Below, piece by piece: positions 40,154 to 50,812 of a stretch of 64,000 bases of DNA (position 1 is the stretch's first letter; every line of letters starts with the position of its first letter). A model generated the notes under the pieces. The model was not told where the DNA came from and ran no database searches. It saw only the letters and a program-made list of their open reading frames with translations. This stretch comes from Watersipora subatra. Its lineage: Eukaryota > Bryozoa > Gymnolaemata > Cheilostomatida > Watersiporidae. The position numbers were made by a program, and so were the translations under genes. The DNA is taken from positions 19,686,182 to 19,750,181 of the forward strand of contig NC_088711.1 of NCBI RefSeq assembly GCF_963576615.1, read 5' to 3'.

Positions 40154-43100
40154 ATGAATTGGTGAGTGAATGTGATAATTTAAATATAATTTGGCTGTAT
40201 TCTGGCATCTACTGAAATAGCCTTAGTACCAAAGTTGACTAGTTTGGCTTCAGCTGACTCAAAAATCTTAAATCTGTAGTAATAGTGTAGCCTACAGCGA
40301 TTAAGCTAATGCTTGTGTAAAGACTGATAGATTGCTTTTTTTGATTTCTTCAGAGCGATCATATTTTCATATATTGTTGTAGATCTTACATTTGTTTATT
40401 TATGTTGCAGGGAGAGGGTATTAAGGAACACACAGGCTATAAAAACCTCTGTGCTAACCACCATGGTTTGTTTATTAAATTGACATTTTGATTTTTGTTG
40501 TTCATCACCAGGAAGTCAGCATACTGTTTATCTTCTGTCTGCCATATTAGGGCTATAATTGTGGGACAACTGTGAGCAGCTCATGTTCTTTTTTTAAACA
40601 AATTCGTTGCTTGATATTCTGGGCATGTGCAGCATCTCTTTTGCCATTTTACCATCAAATCTAGCTCCCTCAGGGAGTCTATTATTAGTCGTACATCTGG
40701 TAGGCTTTTATTTTGTGACACGATAAGTTTCTATTTGTTTACAAATTATAACATTGCTTTCACTTCTTATCCATTCCATGCTTCCAGACTTACGGCATAC
40801 TTTGAACATGATTTAGCTTTGAATTTGGCAGTTGATGTCTTTTGTATCTGGTCTATAAACATATACATAAAGCAGTTTAAATATTGAAGTGTAAGTTGCT
40901 GTTGTATCTTCTTTTTTATTTCAGGAGAGCCGAGAGTTCCACAGCAAAGTGAAACGCCTTGGAGAGTAAGTGCGGATACGCATTTATATCATTATTCACA
41001 TGGCTTGTATATCATAATGTGTATGGCTTGCATATGTATCATCACGGGTTTTGTATGTATACCATCAGGTATAAAATGTGTATCATAATGATTATAACAT
41101 GAATATCACTGTGTGTGCGGCATGTTTATTAATGAGTATATGGTGTGTATATATTATGTATATCATTTTGTGTATCGCATGTGTCTTTTCATGCGTGTGG
41201 TGTGTACATCATCATGTGTATCACTTTTATATTATGTGTTGGGTATGATATATCATACAAATAGCATTTCACTCAGTATGCACTTTTTGTTACTTCAAAG
41301 CTTGATTTTTGCAGATGTCCAGTAAGATTTACGCGAAAGGTTCAACATACGTATTGGTCCTAATCATTCATTCAGCACTAATACGGTTTAATAAATTTAA
41401 GACATGAATAGTATTCGGACTAAGGATAAGTCAAAAGTTTCTCCATAGTTACACTTTAAGTTAATGTTTCATTTTGATTGGCTATATTTACGGAGAGCCC
41501 CGACGTTTTGTAAACGTTATCCTTGCAACTGGGTGGACTAAATCTTTGTTTTTCAAAATCTTTTAAACCATTTAATACAATCCACTTTTTTTTTAATATC
41601 TTTAATCTCTGCGCTGTCGAAGCCATCTACACGACCCAGCTGTTGAAGACAGAACAACTCAAAAAAGCCTTTAAATTATTTAGTCTGATTCATACAACAT
41701 TTGAGTCAAGGGAGCATTTTGCCAAAACTTTAAAACATGACAAGGTTTATCCGTCACTCTTTGTAGTCATATGTTTCATTAAGTGAATGTAGTCATATTT
41801 TCATTGCAGTTTGGATGACTCCACCCAGACACTCCATAAAGATGTTAAACAATTAAATGAGCGAGAGATGAGTACGTGCTCTAGAATTATGTCTGCATCT
41901 CTTCTAACATGTCGTACAATTATCTGTCTTTTCTTATTTTTAAAAATATTCATAAAACAAGATTATATTTTTATAATGTTGGGTATTTCACTTCAGTGTT
42001 TTATTCGTCATTTCATCTGCAGACGCCTTCAAAGCTGAAAAGAAATTGGTAGGCGACTTGTGCAGTTGCAGCTCAATCAGAGAGGACCCTAGCCTTAGAG
42101 ATGCCTTGCAACGCTGGAATGAACATATCAAGTATCATGAAGACTATTTAAACTCTATGGTATTTTTTCCTTTTATTCAACTTTTAGGCTATGCTGTATG
42201 CTGATCATTTTATGAATGATGTGTTTAATATTAGCTCGAATGTCACATCTTATGTCAGGAGCCTGTGTATTAAGGTGATCACAAGTAGAGTTTTACTGTA
42301 AGTGTGATTTAAGATAAACTTACACAAAATTTCTGTAGTTTTTATCAGAAAGTATTGTTATTTTTGCTATCATTTGTTGATGTTTGAGATGATCTGATTG
42401 CCAGGATGTTTTAAGATTAAAATTAATAAAATTTGGTTACGATTAAAACTCTCAGAAGAAAAATATGTGCGAAATGATGTCACTAGTTGTTATCATTGCG
42501 ATAGTTGATATCAGCTATTGATTTCAAGTTGCAGCATTACGCGTCTCAATTCCGTCAGCCTCTTTGAAATTATAGACATCATACTCACACTTTTGCTTGA
42601 TCTGAGCGTTTTAATTGCAATGAAGTTTTATTGATTTTAATATTGAAACATCCTGGTAGTCAGATTACTTCAAACATCATAAACAACCGCAAATGATAGA
42701 AAAATACTGACACTTACTGATAAAGTTTATTAAAGATTTTGTGTAAATTCATCTTAAAAATTGTCTGCTTTAAAAAACGCAGTGTTGATCACTGTCGCAT
42801 CTCTTGCATGTCAACAGCTGAATCCCGGTCTATTAGGGACCTGTCAAAATGCCAACAGGGTCATTATATGTTACATTGTTTCTGCCCTATTCTCTTGACA
42901 AATGTCAGCATGACTCCTGTTATATGTTTTGTAGATAAATGACACGAGTAGAGTTATGATTGAGCCTATTAAAAGGTATGCCAAAGCTTACTTATATTTG
43001 TTTTAGCTGTTTGTTATTACTGTTGCCTAGTTACACGCGCTGTGACTAGCCTAAGTATGCTGTGATGATCTGATAAGATATACTTGTATACTTGACAGTT

Positions 43101-46100
43101 TGATATCTCTTGGCCTTTACTTATTACGTTATAGTTAGATTTGAATAACTGGTTGCTCAGCTGCAGCTAGTTGAATGTAGTTCTAATGATGTGAGAAATT
43201 GGATACCTGATGAGATCAGGTGTTGTAAGGTGAAAACTGTCACCGTTACTTGTTTATATATATGGTAAAACCTTAAATATATGGTAAAACCTTTCTCAAT
43301 TAGAGGGGGCATTCAAATCGAGGCTGGCGTTGCATTTTTCAAATGGCTCGTCAGAATTTTTGAAAGATAAATTTAGCCCTTTTTCGAGCGAAGCAAATGT
43401 CGCTTATATTTTGCTCTCTTTTTCCGGTGCACCGATATTAAACATTTTGGATGCAATAAATCTGCTAACTTACCTCTAACTTGTCAAAGATCTCTAAATA
43501 AAATATGCATTGGGAAGCCGAAAATTATCTCTACCAGTTGTTATCTCTAGCTTGCAATTAATCTGCGATGATATTATAGCCTGTGCCTTGCTTCGCAATT
43601 TGTTAGAGCTCTCCATTTTTTATTTCATTCTAAATTTGAAGGCATATTCTTATTTTATATCTATATTTAACAATGTTGAATAAAAGCTCATTGCACTCAT
43701 TAATATGTTTGCTACAGTTTGCAGACAAAACTTGCTTTTTACGTACCATAGAAGAGGAGTTATGAGCATCGATCCCTTGAAAGCCATGTTAAGATAACCG
43801 CAAGGATGCTATTAAATACATGTAATATGCTATAAATCTGCGAATTTATAAGTTTTATAATGATAACAATCAAATGTTCCAAATATATATTCATAAATAA
43901 GTGACATAAACGAACCATACTTATATTGCATGCAGAAACAAAAATTAACATTTTTAAAACAAAAATATTTGCATCATTTGCTCGGATAACTGCGTTCTCA
44001 TTGTTGCTTTCGATGGAACAAGCTTCTTCTGGTTGTCAAAAACTTTCCACAATGTCTTCTGACCTCAACTCTTCTGTTGCGCTGCAGAACTAGTCGATGT
44101 TGTCATCCAAAAATTTTTAAAACAGTGCCAAACCTTTGTGCGTTGCACATATGCGACGCGTAAAAGTTTTGCTCGCTAAACGTAACCTCTTACCCAAAAC
44201 TAGTCATTTATATACTATCGTAAATGTAAACCATTTTTTATATCCATGTGCTTCAAAGTATCAAAACCATGTTAAACAAGGAACTACTATTAGCCTGAGA
44301 CTGTTATTAATTATTTTTATGGTGTTGCTTTCGAAGTTTTAGTGAAAAAAGATGAAAAGTTTTGGAATTTGACGAAGAGAGAATTAATTGTTATTGATGT
44401 AAACAATTCATAATACGATTTTGTGGACGCTTTTTTACTGATCAATTGATATTATGGGTTCGTAAGGATCAAAGAATGTTAAAATGACAGTCAAACGGAG
44501 GTGGCATTCAATTAGAGAGTGTCACTCTATTTTTCAACCATTCTCTCAGGATGGCGTTCAGTTTGAGGTTTTACGGTATGTATGTATTTATGATGGAAGC
44601 ACCTCTATGAATAGCTGTAGAGCTTTTGATAGGTGTACCTCTATGAATAGAAGTTGAGTTTTTTTATAGGTGTACCTCTATGAATAGCCATAGAATTTTT
44701 GATAGGTGTACCTCTATGAATAGCTATAGAGTTTTTGATAGGTGGACCTTTATGAATAGCGCTAGAGTTCCATATAGGTGTATCTCTATAAACAGGAATA
44801 AAGTTTTGGATAGATATACCTCTATGAATAGCAATAGTTTATCATGGGTTTAGATCTATGAATAACAATAGTTTATGATGGGTGTAGATCTATGAATAGC
44901 AGCAGAGTTCGTTGAAGTGTGTAGCTCTTTAGTTTACTAATTTTTTGTGACATAACCAGCTATTGTCTATTATCATAAATACTTTTGAGTCGCAATTATT
45001 CAAACGAAGGTGCTCATTAAAAACAAAATACTCTTGTAAGAGCAGACAAATCTTCAAAGTAGAACCTTGTAAACAAAGACAGAATGATTGCAGTCTGCCA
45101 GTGGACACCATTTTTGACACAAATATAGAGTTCTTTTTATAGAGTTTTTGTTTCAGGCTGTTGACAGAGTTTCCAAAAATAAAAGAGATGATAAAGAAAC
45201 GGGACCAATTGTTGATAGTAAGTTAAACACATAGTACAATGAATAGATATTCTATGTTGAAGTGTTTCACAAGTGTCTCTGTTGAAGAAGAGTGGAGGTG
45301 TTGCTATTGAAGGGGGGTACAGGTGTCTGTGTTGATAAAGGGTACATGTGTTTCTGTGGGAATGTTTTACAGGTGCCTCTGTTGAAGTGTTTTGCGGGTG
45401 CTTCTGTTGAAGTGTTTTACAGGTGTCTCTGTTGAAGTGCTTTACAGGTGTCTCTGTTAAAGTGTTTTACAGGTGTCTCTGTTGAAGTATTTTACACATG
45501 CTTTTGTTGAATTGTTATATTAGACTAGGTGAAATTTAAACTAACTTAGCTTATTTATTTTTTCAAATTTTTATATTTTAGTACATTTTATATTTAGTTT
45601 TCACTAACATCTCCACTTTCATAATCAGAACTGCTGTTTTCGATAAACTTCAGCTGTTCGAAGTCAGAAATTCTTTTGGGTATAGGGTCATATATTTTAC
45701 ATCATATCTTAGAAAATTTGTATGCTGAAATGGTTGTAAGTCGAGCTTTAAAAGTTGCTTTTTAAGTTTTAAGTTACTTAGTTTGCTGCCAGAGTGATGT
45801 GTAACATTTTACTTCTATACACATAGTGGGGTTGGCTGACCCACCCACATGCGTGTTGAACTCATCTCGTATTTTTGAGCCAATGAAAAGTTGTGAAGAA
45901 CAATTGGTCGCCCACTTCTTAGTCCCATCATCCTGATTGGTTTGTTTAGAGTGCCATCAAAAGAGCACATTCTTGTGCGGAAAGCCAATTAAACTTCATT
46001 TTGTTTTATTGCAGACGTAACTTGGTTTTGTTACTCTTTGTCATATTATCTTGCTGCCTTAAACTCAGAGTTAGAGTTCATTCTCTAACTTCTGCCTGAA

Positions 46101-48008
46101 GCTGAAAATATAAGATGGCTGTAATAACTGAAATAGTGCTCATACGCGAAACACTTTCTGTTGCAGTTGAGAGTATGGTGAAAAGGTTGCTGGTATACCC
46201 TCAGTAATAATGTCTAACGATGTCCCTTGTATTGTTTTTGCTAGGAATATGAAAAATGCCAACAAAAAGTTGACAAGCTGAAGAAGAAAGAAAGAACAGG
46301 TCCTAATGTGGTGAAACTCGATACGGTACGCTAATCATGGCCTGCATGGAATCAGACCAAAGTTTCTACAACTTTGCTGCTATATTGTTATGAGTTGTCT
46401 GCCCCTGGATGTTTTGTGTATGTTTTAGGCTCGTAAGTCTCTTTCCGCTATCAAGAAGGAATTTGAGGAAGAGAATGAAGCACTACTTGACTACATGACA
46501 TCCTTGTATGAACAGCGAGCGGACTACTTGACTCCCAGCATTCATGCTCTCATAAACATAGAGGTATTTGGTAGAGCAGACAACTCTGGTTTATATGTTG
46601 TCACCATCTCGGATTCATTGTGGGCCCTTACACAATCACCGAGCCATCATTTTAAATAAGATTTGTCATTGATACTGTGAATGTAGTCCAATGAAAATCA
46701 ATTCCTAAATTATGACCTATCCTTAGTATAAAGTTACACCAAAAAAGTTAATTGTGATATTTAAAGATTGGACAACTCCTAATTGTAAAAACAATTGAGT
46801 GTAACATAAAACTGTTGTACTCAGCTTTATATCTTATTAAGCTCTCCATTCTTTCTGATAATATTTAAATAGAGCCCGTCAAAGTGATACTTTTATGTTT
46901 CATCCTAAAAATAAGTCTTTTTCAACAATTTTGCGATGACCAACTCATGAAAAGAGAATTTATATACGTATTTAAAAAAAGATAGGAGATTTGAAAATTA
47001 TAAACTTTGCTAACTGTTAAAATATCGTAACATTGATAAAAGAATGCTTATAATGACATGCAGGAGAGAATGCATGCCAAAGAAAATTAGGTTTGATAAT
47101 GCCTATTCACAACTATATTCGTAGTAAAGTATGTTTTCTCAACCTATGTTAACTATCTTAAAAAAGGTTATAGAAAAACCTTGAACATAATAAATGGTCA
47201 ATAATACAATGTGTTTCAGTTAGCTGAGTTTTATGTCAGCTATATAGTATTAACAACAATTGTCATTGCTCTGACTAATTGCTACAGGCGCATGTGCCAA
47301 ATCATTAAATATTTTTCCAGAAAGAAATTACGGTCCCCTCCACATATGAATCTAATTCATTACATAGCCTGTTCTATTTTGGGATCATATATGGTCATCA
47401 GAGGAACTGTATTTCATTCCAGTTTACAAACCTATGATAACTTCTTAATAAACCCTTCGAATAGTTTCATATAACAGTAAAAGAAAGTGTTAGAGAGAAA
47501 TAAATAAATATGTAAAATTATGTTAATAAACTAGTAATCAATGAAAAGTAGTTTTATTGTTATTTCACCTCATAGACATGCAACTAGAATCATGAGCCTC
47601 ATGATCCGTAAGTTCTGAGGTAGATTACTGATAGAGATATCCGGTGTGACTTTGTGACTTACATTAAACAACGTTTAAGCTAACCTAGCTTATGTTTGCT
47701 AGTAATTATTACTATTAATTTTTTTTTTTTTTTTTACTTTCAATTTTCACCTTAAGTCTCCGAATGAACTTAAAATTGATTCCTTTTTGTATCGCTCATT
47801 GATTCCTTTTTCATGCTCAAAGTATTTTCTTCCAGTTTGATGGCTAAACTCTACTCTTTTATAGATATGCCACATCGCTGAAGGCTTTCGGTTCTATTCT
47901 GAACTTGAGGCAAGCGTAGACACACAAAAGGACAAAGGTCAGGAAGAGTCCGCTAAAGATGACAGATTCAATGAGTTCAAGTCTTTGACTATTGTTTCCA
48001 CCGATTAA
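40154..48008 (+). CDS. BIN3: BIN3, BAR-domain bridging integrator
   Basis: Amphiphysin/RVS-family protein of the cytoplasm that binds and bends membranes as a BAR dimer. BIN3 is linked to actin organisation and cytokinesis, and like its relatives here it has no SH3 domain. Coding exons: 40154-40161, 40411-40465, 40925-40965, 41810-41871, 42023-42159, 42935-42975, 45157-45217, 46245-46325, 46429-46563, 47865-48008. All phases agree, giving 254 residues against 253 in human BIN3. Matching landmarks: SREFHSKVKRL...LHKDVKQL near the N-terminus, EYEKCQQKVDKLKKKERTG (human KVEKYEEKEKTG), YEQRADYLTPSIHALI (human YGSRLDYFQPSFESLI), and the C-terminal FKSLTIVSTD (human LRALSIVADD). Nearly the whole chain is helical BAR domain. 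The first coding exon holds only Met-Asn and part of Trp, echoing the human MSW start. The human segment after MSW is about ten residues shorter here. Introns 3, 6 and 7 contain tandem repeats, intron 5 a MITE and intron 6 a TIR element. Confidence 0.93.
40970..41255. repeat. Degenerate tandem repeat in BIN3 intron 3
   Basis: Irregular copies of a unit of roughly 28 bases, TGTGTATCATCATGTGTATG-like. It begins within a few bases of the exon 3 donor. Confidence 0.65.
42308..42758. mobile_element. Fold-back MITE family F3, complete copy
   Basis: Ends TTTAAGATAAACTTACACAA and, inverted, TTTAAGATGAATTTACACAA. The inverted arms run for about 160 bases on each side (matching blocks include ATGTTTGAGATGATCTGA and TCAGATTACTTCAAACAT) around a 120-base centre. 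It lies in BIN3 intron 5. No coding capacity. Confidence 0.75.
43262..44583. mobile_element. TIR DNA transposon, non-autonomous, copy 2 (uninterrupted)
   Basis: Left end ATGGTAAAACCT and right end GAGGTTTTACGGTAT form the inverted pair. In reverse orientation it matches 9466-11140 in order, without the 356-base insertion. Shared blocks include CAGTTTGCAGACA, CAATTAATCTGCGATG-like sequence, GACCTCAACTCTTC and CAAGGAACTACTATTAGCCT. In BIN3 intron 6. Confidence 0.8.
44597..44915. repeat. 44-base minisatellite in BIN3 intron 6
   Basis: About seven copies of ACCTCTATGAATAGC...AGAGTTTTTGATAGGTGT, decaying rightward. It starts about 15 bases after the end of the TIR element and ends about 240 bases before exon 7. 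Confidence 0.85.
45255..45510. repeat. 28-base minisatellite in BIN3 intron 7
   Basis: About nine copies of GTCTCTGTTGAAGTGTTTTACAG-like sequence, starting about 40 bases after the exon 7 donor. Confidence 0.85.
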
Positions 48009-48461
48009 CTGATGAAAGTTCAATGTTTCTATGAGTTAGTCTGATAAAGTATTATTTTAGATACACTGATGTATATAATATTTTTAGTTTTGGTATATCT
48101 ATTCAGTGTAATCAGCAAAACAGGAAATTAGACGTTTATTTTATATATAATATTTTTGTATTATTGACATAAAAATATTTCGCAAATCTTGTAACCCTTT
48201 TTACGTAAACATAAATGGACAGAGCAGGAAAATATAGTGAATAGGTAACAGAACCCTTGAGCAATGACACGATGCACTGTTGAATAAGGTGCTGCACGAT
48301 ATCTCTGCCACTTTTTACAGCAACCAACAAAGAAGTTGAAAGAACTAAGCAAAACATAGTATTGCGGTGAGAAATACTATAGAAATATTCAACTATTTGA
48401 AGGTAAGAGCAACAAAGTGGCCATTTTATGTGGTCTAACATTATAGACCAGCGGATTCTCA

Positions 48462-50039
48462 TTAGGTCCTAGTAGCTGCGACTTGGGTCTGTTCCCATTT
48501 GAGCCAGTCTTCATCATTGTATGTCTGTTTGTATAGCCTAAAACCATGTGGGTCCCTGGCGTCTAGCCTTTCATGGTAATAGCCATAGTATCCGTGTGGT
48601 CCTCTCCAGGTTGGGTCCCGTATGTCTGGTTGGGAGTTGTACACTGTCCTTGCCTACAATTTACTTCCTTGCATATTATTTTGCAAAAGACTCTAATACA
48701 GATTATGAAAGTTATCTCCACTTGTGCTAATGATCGTTGTTAGGCAGCACCAACTATTGTTGGCTAATGAATTAGATGTCTAAAAGATTAATTTTGAAAG
48801 CTTGCCTTGACTACACTATGGTATTTCTATGTATTATATTTTTCAGCATACAATTGTAGTTTTGGATGAGCTACAAGCCAAGTATGGATTGTCTCAGATT
48901 AAAGCTTTCACCAATTTTGTAGTCCTTGAAAGTTTTACAGTTACATATAATTTTAAATACTCATTAGTCAAAAACTTGTAAATACTCAATAAATGTCATA
49001 CCTCTACATAGTTGTCAATGTTTATTATCATAACAAAAAAGTTGAAAACTGCTTATGATCAATGTGTCTTCTCAGTTACAACTGCTCTGAAGGTTTGGGT
49101 AATTAAATCTTTTGGTATTATTTGTGAGCTAAGTCTAACTACAGAAAATTCTATACTTTTCTTACTACAGGTCTAACATAAGCTCGTACTAGATATGACT
49201 AACAGAATGCTTTAAATGAATATTGATATATGTTCGATTACAGACCTGCACACCAGTCCTGTGAAGATTAAAGGGGTTTGTACAGTATCCGTCTAGTTTA
49301 AGTGGCGGTAAGCCGGACATGGCTAAACCTCGGTTATGTTCACCAGTTCTCACTATCCATTCAGTTCGTGGGTACTCTAAAACCAAGTACCAAATAGTCT
49401 TTTAAGTTTTTAAATATAAAGCAATTTAAAAATATTGACTACTACTATCTGCTGTGAACAACGGGATATACATTACCTCTTGCAGCATCTCGTTTTCCTT
49501 GCCATTCTCTCCAAGCGTCTTCTGATTGAAATTCTCTTTGGTCTGCTCGTCTTTCATTTGGAAGTGCTCTGTAGTCCTTATATGAAACAAAGTTTCTTTC
49601 TGAAGGAACATACCAACCTGGACCAGCAGGCCAGACATGTGACTTTCCAGTGCCACTCAAATAGTTTTCAGTAGGGCGAAATCTAGGAGCTGTTAAGCTG
49701 ATACGTCCATCTCTAAGGGAAGGTATTGTACAACACTTTAAATTAGCATATTTTTTACAGTTTCAAATTGCTATCAATGCTTGCTTGCTAATAAGACAAA
49801 CGAATAAAGTTTTTGCACTTATTTTAAAATATTTAGTAATTTTATGCATATTTTTATTGATTTTGTTCGAAGTAACCCAAGAGTGGTAAGTTTGTTAATT
49901 ATTCCGAGCGCATGTCTTGTGCGATACAGGCCGCTAACACGAGTATCCTGGAGGACTCTAACATTGTTCAACGCGTTAAAAACATTTTTAAGAAAAAGAA
50001 TTATTGAACTACTCACAGCTTTTGCTTGTAATGCTCCAT
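48462..50039 (-). CDS. Uncharacterised 193-residue Tyr/Trp/Arg-rich protein
   Basis: Complete four-exon model on the minus strand: 50039-50017, 49712-49477, 49376-49246, 48653-48462. All junctions have GT-AG sites and agreeing phases. The start ATG has A at -3 and G at +4. The protein is basic and aromatic, rich in Trp, Tyr, Pro and Arg. It has no signal peptide or membrane segment and shows short W-containing motifs (GPGWYVPSER, DAWREWQGKR, EYPRTEWIVRTGEHN, DPTWRGPHGYYGYYHE, DWLKWEQTQ). That composition and size resemble small ciliary or sperm microtubule-associated proteins, which is only an inference. I do not recognise the family. It converges on BIN3 with 453 bases between stop codons, and a minus-strand AATAAA lies near 48139-48134. 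The next minus-strand gene ends 773 bases upstream of its start. Confidence 0.75.
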
Positions 50040-50812
50040 GCTTGATAATTATGACTGTCAGCAACAACTGCGAAATGAAGTCTGGATCGTTAGTAGCGGT
50101 CTGTTGCTAAGGAAATACTTTCATTAATACATGTAATGGGCTCGTTGATAGAGTTAAGAATAGACAACTCCAAAGAAAATGTGATTTGCGATTTATTAGT
50201 TTTAATTAGCTACTGCTATTTTGTGATTGTCAATCAAAAGAGAATGGAGACAAATTCTAGAAGCTGTAAAGTTAACAGAGAAACAACCAAAGACCACAAA
50301 ATGTGGAACATTATTAGATTAGAACGAAAAAGCATGCACTTTGTTGTAGAAATACATTCAAAATAATATCCTCATACTTGATGATTCAAACAAAATGCTA
50401 TAAAAAGTTAAACAATGTTTTAAATATTGTTGAGCCAATATAACTTAAACCTAAAGAAAAGGCAATTCTATAAAAAATAGTTATTCTTTTGTGCCTGCAC
50501 CTACAACATTATGTTGAATTTAGCCTAAGAAAGAAGTTGGCACTGCTGAAAGACGAAATAAATAGCACTAGCAATATTTATGTGTGAAGATTTGCTACTA
50601 ACTGTGCACCAGAAAGTGTGCTCAAAACAGCTTAAAAAACAGTTATGCTACTCATAACCAAGTAAGTAGCTATCCGCATTTTGTAACTGGCAATGATCAG
50701 TTGTATGTGCCATCAGCGATATGTCCTTGGGAACCTGCTATCCAATCTATTTGCTAACGCCTATATCAGAAACGGAAATGTCTATAAAAATATAGATTGT
50801 ATGTGTGAAGTG
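50040..50812. other. Short intergenic gap between two minus-strand genes
   Basis: Carries the presumed promoter of the 193-residue gene (near 50040-50250) and the 3' UTR of the upstream gene. The 76-codon plus-strand open frame at 50136-50366 has no signature. Confidence 0.5.
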
